Shown: positions 47,183 through 56,010, counted from the first letter of the stretch. The stretch: DNA of 64,000 nt from Kiloniellales bacterium (GCA_030066685.1 JASJBF010000051.1:104716-168715); one strand, 5' to 3'. The notes: generated by a model from the sequence alone, not told the origin. Numbers and translations are program-made.

Positions 47183-47883
47183 CCGGGCGGCTCTATGGCC
47201 TCGGCATCGGCCCGGGCGATCCCGAGCTGATCACCCTCAAGGCGCTGCGCGTCCTGCAGGCGGCCGCCGTCGTCGCCTATCCGGCGCCGGAGGTCGGCGA
47301 GAGCCTGGCCCGGCGGATCGCGGCGCCGCACCTCGACGGCCGCCAGGAAGAGATCGCCATCCGCATGCCGATCCACGATGCCTCCTTCCCCAAGGACGAC
47401 ATCTACGACGGCGCGGCCGAGACGCTGGGCCGGCATCTGGAGGCCGGCCGCGACGTCGCCGTGCTCTGCGAGGGCGATCCCTTCTTCTACGGCTCCTTCA
47501 TGTACCTCTTCGGCCGCATGGCCGAGCGCTATCCACTCGAGGTCGTGCCCGGCGTCTCCTCCCTGACCGCCTGCGCGGCGGCCCTCGGTGCGCCCCTGGC
47601 GGCGCGCAACGACGTGCTGACCGTGGTCCCGGCGCCGCTGGACGAAGCCGCGCTGCGCGCCCGGCTGGAGCAGGCCGAGGCGGCGGCGATCATCAAGGTC
47701 GGCCGGCACCTGCCCAAGGTGCGCCGGGTCCTGGATGCGCTGGGCCTGCTGGAGAGGGCCCGCTACATCGAGCATGCGACCATGGCGAGCCAGCGGGTTC
47801 TGCCGCTGGCTTTCCTGCCGGACGACGCCGCGCCCTACTTCTCGATGATCCTGGTCCACCGTCGGAGGGAGGCCTGGTCGTGA
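47179..47883 (+). CDS. cobI: precorrin-2 C20-methyltransferase
   Basis: SAM-dependent methylase of 234 residues acting on precorrin-2 (or cobalt-precorrin-2). The start GTG at 47179 overlaps the cobL stop. The protein opens (V)TGRLYGLGIGPGDPELITLKA and carries AVLCEGDPFFYGSFMYLF and VVPGVSSLTACAAALGAPLA, the standard order for CobI/CbiL. Its stop overlaps the next start (GTGA). Confidence 0.95.
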   Translation: MTGRLYGLGIGPGDPELITLKALRVLQAAAVVAYPAPEVGESLARRIAAPHLDGRQEEIAIRMPIHDASFPKDDIYDGAAETLGRHLEAGRDVAVLCEGDPFFYGSFMYLFGRMAERYPLEVVPGVSSLTACAAALGAPLAARNDVLTVVPAPLDEAALRARLEQAEAAAIIKVGRHLPKVRRVLDALGLLERARYIEHATMASQRVLPLAFLPDDAAPYFSMILVHRRREAWS

Positions 47884-49847
47884 GCCCCCCGGTCTTCGTC
47901 GCGCTGACCGCGCAGGGCCTGGCGTTGGCCCGCCGCCTGCAGCCCGTTTTCCCGGGCGCCGAGATCCACGGCCGCCGCGGCCGGGCCGAGGGCGCGGACC
48001 GCCTCTTCGACGACACCGCAGCCGCGCTGCGCGCTCGCTTCGCCGAGGGTCGCCCCATCGTCGGGCTCTGCGCCGCCGGGATCTTGATCCGCGCCCTGGC
48101 GCCCCAGCTCGCCGACAAGCGGAGCGAGCCGCCGGTGATCGCTTTGGCCGAGGACGGCGGCGCGGTCGTGCCGCTGCTCGGTGGCCACCGCGGCGCCAAC
48201 GACCTGGCTCGCCGGATCGCCGAGGCTCTCGGCATCGAGGCCGCGGTCACCACCGCCGGTGACCGCCGCTTTGGTATCGCCCTGGACGCGCCGCCGCCCG
48301 GCTGGGCCCTGGCCAACCCGGACGACTGCAAGGCCTTCGTCGCGGCTCTGCTGGGCGGCGCGCGGGTCCGCTTGACTGTGGATCCACCGGTGCAGCCGAT
48401 GGGCCTCGCCCTTCGACAGGCTCAGGACGAGGCTGAGAATGGACGGGACAAGGCTGAGAACCCCGGCCTCATGCTGAGCTTGTCGAAGTATGGGATAGAC
48501 TGGCTCGTAGGGTCGGAACTCCCCTTCGACGAGGACGGCGCTCTCGAAATCCTGATCACCGAACGGGCCGAGGCCGGCAACGCCGAGCGCCTCGTCTACC
48601 ACCCCCGCACCCTCGCCCTCGGTGTCGGCTGCGAACGCGGCTGCGCCGCCGGCGAATTGATCGACCTCGTCGGCAGCCGGCTTCAAGAGGCGGGGATCGC
48701 GGCTGGAGCAGTGGCCGGCGTCTTCTCCCTGGACCTCAAGGCGGACGAGCCCGCGGTCCACGCCCTGGCCGAAGACCTGGACCTGCCGGCCCGCTTCTTC
48801 GACGCCGCGGTCCTGCAGGCCGAGACCCCGCGCCTGGCCACGCCCTCCGAGGCGGTCTTCCGCGAGGTCGGCGTGCACGGCGTCGCCGAGGGCGCGGCCC
48901 TGGCCGCCGTGGGCGAAGCCGGGGTCTTGATCCTGCCCAAGGCCAAGTCCGCCCGCGCGACCTGCGCCCTTGGCCGGGCGCCGTCGCCCTTGGATGCGGA
49001 GTCCCTCGGCGCCCCGCAGGGCCGGCTCCTCGTCATCGGCACCGGCCCGGGCGCCCAGGCCTGGCGCACGCCCGAGACCCAGGCCGCGGTTGCCGCCGCG
49101 AGCGACCTTGTCGGCTACCGGCTCTACCTCGACCTGCTCGGCCCCGCGGCGGCGGGCAAGGCGCGCCACGACTTCGAGCTGGGGGAGGAGGAGGCGCGGG
49201 TCCGCCACGCCCTGGCCCTGGCCGCCGAGGGCCGCACGGTGGCCCTGGTCTCCTCCGGCGATCCCGGGATCTACGCCATGGCGAGCCTGGTCTTCGAGGT
49301 GCTGGAGGCCTGCGAGCGGCCGGACTGGCGGCGGGTCCGGGTCGAGGTCGCGCCGGGCATCTCGGCGCTGCAGGCCGCGGCGGCGCGGATCGGCGCGCCC
49401 ATCGGGCACGACTTCTGCACGGTTTCGCTCTCCGACCTGATGACCCCCTGGCCGGCCATCGAGAAGCGCTTGCGGGCGGCGGCCGAGGGCGACTTCGTGG
49501 TCGCGCTCTACAACCCGGTCTCCCGGCGCCGGCGGCAGCAGCTCGAACGGGCGCGCGACATCCTGCTGGAGCACCGCCCGCCCGACACCCCGGTGGTGTT
49601 GGCACAACGTCTCGGCCGCGCGGGCGAGGAAGTCACGGTCGTCGACCTCGCGGCGCTGACCCCGGAGCAGGTCGACATGCTGACCCTGGTGCTGATCGGA
49701 TCTTCGGCCACCCGCCGCGTGCCGCGCCGCGACGGCGGGCTCTGGGTCTACACCCCGCGCGGCTACGGTGCGGGCCTCGCCCTTCAGCGCGAAGCGCGGC
49801 GCGTACGCGCGGCTCAGGACGAGGCCGAGGAAACCTCCTCATGCTGA
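47880..49847 (+). CDS. cobJ: CbiG-CobJ fusion (cobalt-precorrin-5A hydrolase / precorrin-3B C17-methyltransferase)
   Basis: A 655-residue bifunctional protein. Residues 1-370 are CbiG/CobE-like (VGLCAAGILIRALAPQLADK, VPLLGGHRGANDLARRIAEA, and a C-terminal part LALGVGCERGCAAGELIDLV, LPKAKSARATCALGR). Residues from about 381 are CobJ (LLVIGTGPGAQAWRTPETQ, VALVSSGDPGIYAMASLVFE, VVALYNPVSRRRRQQL). CbiG opens ring A in the early-cobalt pathway; CobJ contracts the ring. Residues about 177-205 (LRQAQDEAENGRDKAENPG, then LMLSLSKYG) are an in-frame palindromic repeat inside the CbiG part, and the last 20 residues (LQREARRVRAAQDEAEETSS) are encoded by a second copy. Start GTG 47880 overlaps the cobI stop. 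Confidence 0.92.
   Translation: MSPPVFVALTAQGLALARRLQPVFPGAEIHGRRGRAEGADRLFDDTAAALRARFAEGRPIVGLCAAGILIRALAPQLADKRSEPPVIALAEDGGAVVPLLGGHRGANDLARRIAEALGIEAAVTTAGDRRFGIALDAPPPGWALANPDDCKAFVAALLGGARVRLTVDPPVQPMGLALRQAQDEAENGRDKAENPGLMLSLSKYGIDWLVGSELPFDEDGALEILITERAEAGNAERLVYHPRTLALGVGCERGCAAGELIDLVGSRLQEAGIAAGAVAGVFSLDLKADEPAVHALAEDLDLPARFFDAAVLQAETPRLATPSEAVFREVGVHGVAEGAALAAVGEAGVLILPKAKSARATCALGRAPSPLDAESLGAPQGRLLVIGTGPGAQAWRTPETQAAVAAASDLVGYRLYLDLLGPAAAGKARHDFELGEEEARVRHALALAAEGRTVALVSSGDPGIYAMASLVFEVLEACERPDWRRVRVEVAPGISALQAAAARIGAPIGHDFCTVSLSDLMTPWPAIEKRLRAAAEGDFVVALYNPVSRRRRQQLERARDILLEHRPPDTPVVLAQRLGRAGEEVTVVDLAALTPEQVDMLTLVLIGSSATRRVPRRDGGLWVYTPRGYGAGLALQREARRVRAAQDEAEETSSC
48409..48494. 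repeat. type A palindromic repeat inside cbiG-cobJ
   Basis: The left arm CCCTTCGACAGGCTCAGGAC (then GAGG) at 48409-48432 and the right arm CCTCATGCTGAGCTTGTCGA (then AGTATGGG) at 48467-48494 are imperfect reverse complements. The reading frame passes through without a stop. Confidence 0.85.
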
Positions 49848-49886
49848 GCTGCGCGTACGCGCCGCGCTTCGCGCTGAAGCATGAGG
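49779..49886. repeat. type A palindromic repeat spanning the cobJ stop codon
   Basis: The left half (CGCCCTTCAGCGCGAAGCGC, then GGCGCGTACGCGCGGCTCAG) and the right half (CCTCATGCTGAGCTGCGCGT, then ACGCGCCGCGCTTCGCGCTG) are reverse complements with a longer inner arm than at 48409. The TGA that ends cobJ is in the right half. Confidence 0.83.
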
Positions 49887-49911
49887 TCGCCGCAGGCGAG
49901 GGCCGGCCGAG

Positions 49912-50676
49912 ATGACCGTGCACTTCATCGGCGCCGGTCCGGGCGCGCCTGACCTGCTGACACTGCGCGGCAAGCGTCTGATCGAAGAGGCCGACCTCGT
50001 GCTCTACGCCGGCTCCCTGGTGCCGCGCGAGATTCTCGGCTTCGCGAGGCCCGGCGCGCGGGTCGTCGACACGGCGCCGCTGACCCTGGACGAGATCCTC
50101 GCCGAGATCCGCGCCGCGCAGGCCGCCGGGCAGAACGTCGCCCGTGTGCACTCCGGCGACCCCTCGCTCTACGGCGCCATCGCCGAGCAGATCCGGCGCC
50201 TGGAGTCCCTCGGCATCCCTTACGACATCACGCCCGGCGTGCCGGCCTACGCCGCCGCGGCCGCGGCCCTGGGCAAGGAGCTGACCCTACCGGGCATCAG
50301 CCAGACCGTGATCCTGACCCGCACGGCCATGAAGGCCTCGGCCATGCCGCAGGGCGAGGACCTGGCGGAGCTCGGGCGCAGCGGCGCGACCCTCGCCATC
50401 CACCTCTCGGTGCGCAACCTGCGCCAGGTGGTCGCGGACCTGACCCCGCACTACGGCGCCGATTGCCCGGTGGCGGTGGTCTACCGCGCCTCCTGGCCCG
50501 ACCAGCAGGTGATACTGGGCCGTCTGGACGAGATCCGCGACAAGGTCCGTGCCGCCAAGATCACCCGCACCGCGCTGATCCTGGTCGGCCGGGTTCTGGA
50601 CGAGAGCGGCTTCGCCGACTCCAAGCTCTACGATCCCGAGCACGTTCACGTCTGCCGCCACGTCCGCCGGTCCTGA
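49912..50676 (+). CDS. cobM: precorrin-4 C11-methyltransferase
   Basis: SAM-dependent methylase of 254 residues in corrin ring synthesis (CobM/CbiF). It begins [20 protein letters not shown] and contains [40 protein letters not shown] and [19 protein letters not shown], in the family order. The C-terminal tail is normal. It is 64 bases after cobJ. Confidence 0.95.
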   Translation: MTVHFIGAGPGAPDLLTLRGKRLIEEADLVLYAGSLVPREILGFARPGARVVDTAPLTLDEILAEIRAAQAAGQNVARVHSGDPSLYGAIAEQIRRLESLGIPYDITPGVPAYAAAAAALGKELTLPGISQTVILTRTAMKASAMPQGEDLAELGRSGATLAIHLSVRNLRQVVADLTPHYGADCPVAVVYRASWPDQQVILGRLDEIRDKVRAAKITRTALILVGRVLDESGFADSKLYDPEHVHVCRHVRRS

Positions 50677-50740
50677 ACCGCGCGTTGCGCCCGTGTCATG
50701 AAAAAGTGAAGCCGCCGGTCCCGCGCGGCAAGGAGGCCTG

Positions 50741-50769
50741 CCGTAACCGGCCGGTCACGGCCCTGTCAC
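50741..50769 (+). promoter_or_regulatory. Pho-box-like triple direct repeat upstream of the phoX-like gene
   Basis: CCGTAAC at 50741-50747, CGGTCAC at 50752-50758 and CTGTCAC at 50763-50769 are spaced by exactly 11 bases, the period of PhoB half-sites (consensus CTGTCAT). The last is the best match. It lies 138 bases upstream of the PhoX-like ATG. PhoB control is inferred. Confidence 0.5.
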
Positions 50770-50906
50770 GGCAGATCAACCAAAGCTTAATCGACGGGAA
50801 AGGTTAACGTCACGGCCCCACCCTAGGTTGCGCTCAAGCCCCCGGCGGCACGGGGGATTTAACTCCGAAATGGCTGCAACCTGTTCATCCCCGGGAGGGA
50901 TCACCT

Positions 50907-52442
50907 ATGTCGTTACCCGAAGACTCCGCCGGCGCGCCGGCGGCCGTGGACTCATCCAGCGAAGCCCGCCTCTCCAGGCGCTCCCTGCTCAAGGGCAGCG
51001 CGGTCGCTGTCGCCGGCCTCTCCGCGCCGGCGGCGGCCTTCCAAGCCTTCCTGGCCAAGCCGGCGCAGGCCCGCGGCCGGCGGATCAGCCCCGACTACGG
51101 CGCGCTGGTCGAAGTCGTCGATCCCAACACCGGCCTGCCGCTGCTGAAGCTGCCCCCCGGATTCCAGTACGTCTCCTTCGGCATCACCGGCGAGACCATG
51201 GCCGACGGCTCCCTGACCCCCGGCGGCCACGACGGCATGGCGGTCGCGCGGGAGATCGGCCGCCGGGTCGTTCTGGTGCGCAACCACGAGCTGGGCAGCG
51301 GGACGCCCTTCGGCTCCGAAAAGACTCCGACCTTCGCGCCCGACGCCGCGGGCGGCACGACCAACCTGGTCTTCGACCGGCGCCGGACGAAGCTGGTCGA
51401 GGACTGGGCCAGCCTGACCGGCACGGTGCGCAACTGCGCCGGCGGCCCCAATCCGCTCGCGCGCTCCTGGATCACCTGCGAGGAGACCACGACCGAGGGC
51501 CACGGCTACATCTTCGAAGTCCCGGCCAGCGGCCGTGTCTCGGCCGTGCCGATCCGCGACGCCGGGCGCTTCTCCCACGAGGCCGTCGCCGTCGACCCCT
51601 TCACCGGCCAGGTCTACGAGACCGAGGACTCCGGCATCTCCGGGTTCTACCGCTTTATCCCTCACCGCCGCTGGGACCTGGAGCGCGGCGGGCGCCTTCA
51701 GATGCTGCGCGTCAAGGGCTCCGACGGCCCGGTCAACCTGAACGGCGGCAATCCCAGCCGCAACGAGCTTGCGGTGGACAACGGTCTGCCGGAAGGCGGG
51801 CCGATCGAGGTCGGCGCCAGCTTCGAGGTCGACTGGGTCGACATCCCCGTTCCCGACCCGGGGCCCGAAGACGCGCCGGTGGTCGCTCAGGGGCTGGCCG
51901 AGGGGGCTGCCTTCTTCACCCGCGGCGAGGGCGCCTGGTACAGCCGCGGCTCGGTGTTCTTCACCTCCACCGACGGCGGCGAGGCGCGCCAGGGCCAGGT
52001 CTGGGAATACGACATCAGGCGGAAGCGCCTGACCCTGATCTTCGAGTCGGTCGACGCCTTCGCCCTCAACAACCCGGACAACATCACCGTGGCCCGCGGC
52101 GGCGGCATTCTGCTCTGCGAGGACGGCGGCGGCATCCGCGACGAGGACGGCAACATCATCCGCGGCGAGCAGCTGGTCGGCCTGTCGACCGAAGGCGACC
52201 TCTTCCCCTTCGCCGAGAACAACATCGTCATCCCCGAGGGTCAGACCTTGGGCGGGCAGACCGGCGATCAGCGCCGCAGGGAATGGGCGGGGGCGACCTT
52301 CACCCGGGACGGCGAATGGCTCTTCGTCAACATCCAGACCCCGGGCGTCACCTTCGCGATCACCGGACCCTGGGACCAGGGACCGCTCGGCCGCCGCGGT
52401 TTGGGCAAGTTCTTCGACGACGACGATGACGACGACGATTAG
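50907..52442 (+). CDS. PhoX/DUF839-family exported protein
   Basis: A 511-residue protein with a twin-arginine signal (SRRSLLKGSAVAVAGLSAPA at residues about 23-42), so it is exported folded. The body matches the DUF839/PhoX family (LPPGFQYVSFGITGETMADG, GGHDGMAVAREIGRRVVLVRNHE, SWITCEETTTEGHGYIFEV, FALNNPDNITVARGGGILLCEDGGG), a beta-propeller phosphatase group that uses iron and calcium. It ends in eight consecutive Asp residues, possibly Ca-binding. Phosphatase activity is likely but the subfamily is not certain. A Pho-box-like repeat upstream supports a role in phosphate supply. GGGAGG precedes the ATG. Confidence 0.85.
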   Translation: MSLPEDSAGAPAAVDSSSEARLSRRSLLKGSAVAVAGLSAPAAAFQAFLAKPAQARGRRISPDYGALVEVVDPNTGLPLLKLPPGFQYVSFGITGETMADGSLTPGGHDGMAVAREIGRRVVLVRNHELGSGTPFGSEKTPTFAPDAAGGTTNLVFDRRRTKLVEDWASLTGTVRNCAGGPNPLARSWITCEETTTEGHGYIFEVPASGRVSAVPIRDAGRFSHEAVAVDPFTGQVYETEDSGISGFYRFIPHRRWDLERGGRLQMLRVKGSDGPVNLNGGNPSRNELAVDNGLPEGGPIEVGASFEVDWVDIPVPDPGPEDAPVVAQGLAEGAAFFTRGEGAWYSRGSVFFTSTDGGEARQGQVWEYDIRRKRLTLIFESVDAFALNNPDNITVARGGGILLCEDGGGIRDEDGNIIRGEQLVGLSTEGDLFPFAENNIVIPEGQTLGGQTGDQRRREWAGATFTRDGEWLFVNIQTPGVTFAITGPWDQGPLGRRGLGKFFDDDDDDDD

Positions 52443-52479
52443 GCGTTACTCGCGACCCCGCCTCGCCGGGGGCGACGGC

Positions 52480-52511
52480 GGGGGCTGCTTCGGCAGCCCC
52501 CGTTCTTTCTT
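52480..52511 (+). terminator. Rho-independent terminator after the phoX-like gene
   Basis: GGGGGCTGC (52480-52488) and GCAGCCCCC (52493-52501) form a perfect 9-bp stem closed by a TTCG tetraloop, followed by GTTCTTTCTT. It lies 37 bases after the stop codon. Confidence 0.93.
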
Positions 52512-52552
52512 CGAAGGATCGCGGCGCGTGACGCGGCCGAAAGGGCTGCGCG

Positions 52553-53227
52553 TCAGTCCGGCTGGGCGTCGCGCCAGTCCCAGCGGACGTTGAAGGCGAC
52601 GGAGATGCGCGGCCGCCGGCCCCGGTAGGGGTGGACGTAGTGCCGCAGCCAGCCGGGGAACATGAAGAGCTGCCCGGCCTCGGGCCTGAAGAACAGCGGC
52701 TGGTCGAAGGGATCCCCGGGCACCAGCGGCGAGCCGACCCCGGCGCGCGGGTCGATGAATTCGATCAGGCCCGAGAGGTCGTCGGCCGGGTCGTCGTCGC
52801 CGATGTCGACGTAGTAGACCCCCGACCAGGCAAAGGCGTTATGGGTGTGCGCCTTGTTGTAGCCGCCGGGATAGAGCACGTTGGCCCAGCCGAGGACCGT
52901 GAAGTTGCCCCTGGTGGCGATCTCGCCGCCGCCGGTCGCCTGGGTCATCCCGGTGACCGCGGTGGTGATCCAGTCGAGGAGCCGCCGGACATGGGGGTCG
53001 CCGGACTTCAGGAAGTCGTTCGGCGAGTGCCAGCCGCCGACGTTGCTGCGATGGCTGGAGGGTTCCGGATTCGCCATCCCCAGGATGAGAGCCCTCAAGC
53101 CGTCGTTGAGCTGTTCGCAGTCCGGGAAGGCGCATTTCAGGACCGGGGTGACGAACCCCTGGATCATGGTCATCTGCGGCTTCGGCTCTCCCGGCCTTCC
53201 GCCTGTCTGGGCGCTGCTTAGCTGCAT
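52553..53227 (-). CDS. TIGR02466-type putative 2OG-Fe(II) oxygenase
   Basis: A 224-residue protein of the small 2-oxoglutarate/iron oxygenase family known from phage and marine bacteria. The family block SSHRSNVGGWHS, the iron-ligand pair in NKAHTHNAFAWSGVYYVDIG and the C-terminal LFMFPGWLRHYVHPYRGRRPRISVAFN (distal His and the 2OG-binding Arg) are intact. The first ATG at 53227 has GGGAG 6 bases upstream and is preferred; a second at 53173 would match the paralogue better. A paralogue lies 136 bases upstream on the same strand. Confidence 0.82.
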   Translation of the reverse strand: MQLSSAQTGGRPGEPKPQMTMIQGFVTPVLKCAFPDCEQLNDGLRALILGMANPEPSSHRSNVGGWHSPNDFLKSGDPHVRRLLDWITTAVTGMTQATGGGEIATRGNFTVLGWANVLYPGGYNKAHTHNAFAWSGVYYVDIGDDDPADDLSGLIEFIDPRAGVGSPLVPGDPFDQPLFFRPEAGQLFMFPGWLRHYVHPYRGRRPRISVAFNVRWDWRDAQPD

Positions 53228-53362
53228 TGCCGTCTCCCACGAGTCTCACGGCTAGCGTGGCCGGACCTCGGGACTCCGGCGGTCCGCCGAATCAGTGTGA
53301 TCCCCTCCGGCCGGGTGTACAAGCCATCCGGGTCGGCCCCGGCGCGCGGGGCCGCTCGCCGC

Positions 53363-54001
53363 TCAGGCCGTCCGGGCGTCGATCTCCTCCGGCTCGTTGA
53401 AGGCCACGTTGAAAGCGATCGAGATCCGCGGCGTCTCGCCCTTGTAGGGATGGACATAGTGCCGGAGCCAGCCGGGGAACATGAACATGCGGCCGGATTC
53501 GGGCTTGAAGCTGACCTTCTGCTTGAAGGGGTCGCCCGGCACCTTCGGCCAGCCGACGCCGACCCTGGGATCGATGAACTCGATGCGGCCGCTCAGATCG
53601 TCCCCCGGCGCGTCCTCGCCGATGTCGACGTAGTAGACCCCGGACCAGGCATATCTGTTGTGGTCGTGGACCTGGTTGTAGCCGCCCTGGTGCAGCAGGT
53701 TGGCCCAGGCGACCATCATGAAGCCGCCGCTCGCCGCCTCTTCCATGCCGTTGGTCGCCTGGGTCACGGCGTTGATCCCAGTCTTGATCCGTTCCACCAG
53801 CTCGGGAACCTCGGGCTCCTGCCACCTGAGCAGGTCCTGCGCCGAATGCCAGCCGCCGATGTTGCTGCGGTGGCTCTGCGCCTCTTCGGGCGCGCGCTCC
53901 AGGATCATGCGCTTCAGGCCCGCGTTGAGCTCGCCCGAGTCTTCCCAAAGGCACGACCAGATCGGCGTCGCGAAGGCCGGAAGCATCTGCTGTTTTGCCA
54001 T
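53363..54001 (-). CDS. TIGR02466-type putative 2OG-Fe(II) oxygenase, paralogue
   Basis: A 212-residue paralogue of the next gene, sharing QSHRSNIGGWHSAQDLL, the iron-ligand region VHDHNRYAWSGVYYVDIG and GRMFMFPGWLRHYVHPYKGE. The ATG at 54001 (MAKQQMLPAFATPIW) is chosen by comparison with the paralogue and because the upstream in-frame codons are not family-like. The two were probably produced by tandem duplication. The substrate is unknown. Confidence 0.82.
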   Translation of the reverse strand: MAKQQMLPAFATPIWSCLWEDSGELNAGLKRMILERAPEEAQSHRSNIGGWHSAQDLLRWQEPEVPELVERIKTGINAVTQATNGMEEAASGGFMMVAWANLLHQGGYNQVHDHNRYAWSGVYYVDIGEDAPGDDLSGRIEFIDPRVGVGWPKVPGDPFKQKVSFKPESGRMFMFPGWLRHYVHPYKGETPRISIAFNVAFNEPEEIDARTA

Positions 54002-54167
54002 CTCTGTCTTCACCCGGCCCGGTCCAGGGGCCGCTCCCTCGATTCCTGTTCTCTCGGAAACCCGCGAGGCCCGCTTGCCAGGCACGGCGAGCGCCTGCGG
54101 GCCGCGGCTCGTCTGAAGCCTCAATCTGATCCGCCGGGGCCGCTCGGGCAAGGCCGTGGGTCCGGAT

Positions 54168-54932
54168 TTATCGCGCAGCCCCGGTCAGCTGCCGGCGCAG
54201 CCAGTCGTCTGCCGCCGCCGGCTCCGGCACCGTCGGGCCGCCTGCCGGCGCGGGGCGGGCCAGCATCACCACCGGCAGCCCGAGCCGGCGGGCCGCGGCG
54301 ATCTTGGCGTAGGTCATGGCCCCGCCGCTGTTCTTGCTGACCAGCACCTCGATGCCGTGGCGCCGTAGCAACTCGACCTCCTCCTCGACGGTGAAGGGCG
54401 CGCGCCCCGGCGTGACCTCGTAGGCGGGCAGGGGCAGCGGCGCCGCGGGCGGGTCAATCAGGCGGATCAGGAACCAGTGTCCGGTCAGGTCCCGGAAGGC
54501 GCCGATTCCCTGGCGGCCCGAGCTGATGAAGACCCGCCGGCCCAGCTCCGGCAGCCGCCGCGCCGCCACTTCGCTGTCGGCGACCCGGATCCAGCGGTCG
54601 CCCGGTTCTTCGGGCCAGGGCGGCCGCAAGAGCTGCAGGCGCGGCACCCCGGCCGCCGACGCGGCTGCGGCGGCGTTGGCCGAGATCCGCTCGGCATAGG
54701 GATGGGTGGCGTCGACCAGGCAGGCGACGGCCTGGTCCCGCAGATAGGCCGCCAGGCCCGCCGCGCCGCCGAAGCCGCCGCGGCGCAGCTTACCCGGCGG
54801 CAGCTCCGGGTTGCGGGTAACCCCGGCCAGAGAGGTGACGACCTCCAGGCCCGGCCGGTCCGCCAGGCGCCGCGCCAGCGCGCGCGCCTCGGCGGTCCCG
54901 CCCAGGATCAGGACGCGCCGGGCCTCAGCCAT
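54168..54932 (-). CDS. cobK: precorrin-6A reductase
   Basis: NADPH-dependent reductase of 254 residues (CobK/CbiJ). It opens ARRVLILGGTAEARALARRLA, has CLVDATHPYAERISANAAAAA and GRRVFISSGRQGIGAF, and ends with LVSKNSGGAMTYAKIAAARRLGLPVVMLARP in pieces typical of the family. Its start overlaps the end of cbiD by eight bases on the same strand, so the two are coupled. Confidence 0.93.
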   Translation of the reverse strand: MAEARRVLILGGTAEARALARRLADRPGLEVVTSLAGVTRNPELPPGKLRRGGFGGAAGLAAYLRDQAVACLVDATHPYAERISANAAAAASAAGVPRLQLLRPPWPEEPGDRWIRVADSEVAARRLPELGRRVFISSGRQGIGAFRDLTGHWFLIRLIDPPAAPLPLPAYEVTPGRAPFTVEEEVELLRRHGIEVLVSKNSGGAMTYAKIAAARRLGLPVVMLARPAPAGGPTVPEPAAADDWLRRQLTGAAR

Positions 54933-56010
54933 GGGCGCGCCCGACCAGCCGGCCCCGGCGGTCGACGACCAGGACCTCGACCGCCGTCTCGCCCGCCAGC
55001 ACCTCCAGCGCCGTCGCCCGGGCCCGCGTCGCCACGGCGTCGGCCAGTGGCAGCCCGGCGGACTCGGCCAGGCCGAGGATCTCGCTTGCGGTGTTGGCTT
55101 CGCGCGCCCGAACCACGAGGTCGGCGTCGGCGCCCAGCTCGGCCAGCATCCCCGCCAGATAGTCGAAGTCCACCTGGCTGCGACCGGAGTGCAGGTCGAG
55201 GTGCCCGGCGGCCAGCTTGGCGAGCTTGGCGAAGCCGCCGCCCAGGCTGAGCCGGGGCAGGGGATGCCGGCGCAGGTACTTCAGCAGGCCGCCGGCGAAG
55301 TCGCCCATGTCCAGCAGCGCGATCTCCGGCAGGCCGTAGAGCGCCTGCACCGCGGCCTCGGAGGTCGAGCCGGTGCAGGCGGCGACGTGCGCCAGGCCGT
55401 TGGCCCGGGCGACGTCGATGCCCCGGTGGATCGAGTGGATCCAGGCCGCGCAGGAGAAGGGCACCACCACGCCCGTGGTCCCCAGGACCGAGAGGCCGCC
55501 CTCGATGCCCAGGCGCGGATTCCAGGTCTTCTTCGCCAGCTCGGCGCCGCCGGGGATCGCGATCTCGATCTCGACGTCGCCGGCCTCGCGGTGTTCGGCG
55601 GCGAGCTCGGCGACCACCCTGCGCATCATCTCCCGCGGCTTGGGGTTGATCGCCGGCTCGCCCACCGGCAGCGGCAGCCCGGGCTTGGTGACGGTCCCGA
55701 TCCCCGGCCCGGCGCGGAAGGCCACGCCGCTGCCCGCGGCGCCGCGGTGCAGGGTCGCCAGGACCAGGGCGCCGTGGGTCACGTCCGGGTCGTCGCCGGC
55801 GTCCTTGACGATCCCGGCCCGCGCGAAGTCGGAACCCAGCTCCTCGCGGGCCAACGGAAAGGCGGGCGCCTCGCCGCGCGGCAGGCGGATGGTCACCGGG
55901 TCGGGAAACGCGCCGGTCAGCAGCGCCGTGTAGGCCGCTCGGGTCGCCGCCGTGGCGCAGGCCCCGGTGGTCCAGCCGCGCTTCAGCGGCCCTTCGGGTC
56001 GTCTTGCCAT
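54925..56010 (-). CDS. cbiD: cobalt-precorrin-5B C1-methyltransferase
   Basis: Methylates C1 of the macrocycle in the early-cobalt pathway; CobF does this in the aerobic one. The 361-residue protein begins MARRPEGPLKRGWTTGACAT and has KDAGDDPDVTHGALV, GIGTVTKPGLPLPVGEPAINPKPR and LGTTGVVVPFSCAAWIHSI in the CbiD order. Together with cbiX and the CbiG domain it indicates early cobalt insertion. It overlaps cobK downstream. Confidence 0.95.
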   Translation of the reverse strand: MARRPEGPLKRGWTTGACATAATRAAYTALLTGAFPDPVTIRLPRGEAPAFPLAREELGSDFARAGIVKDAGDDPDVTHGALVLATLHRGAAGSGVAFRAGPGIGTVTKPGLPLPVGEPAINPKPREMMRRVVAELAAEHREAGDVEIEIAIPGGAELAKKTWNPRLGIEGGLSVLGTTGVVVPFSCAAWIHSIHRGIDVARANGLAHVAACTGSTSEAAVQALYGLPEIALLDMGDFAGGLLKYLRRHPLPRLSLGGGFAKLAKLAAGHLDLHSGRSQVDFDYLAGMLAELGADADLVVRAREANTASEILGLAESAGLPLADAVATRARATALEVLAGETAVEVLVVDRRGRLVGRAHG

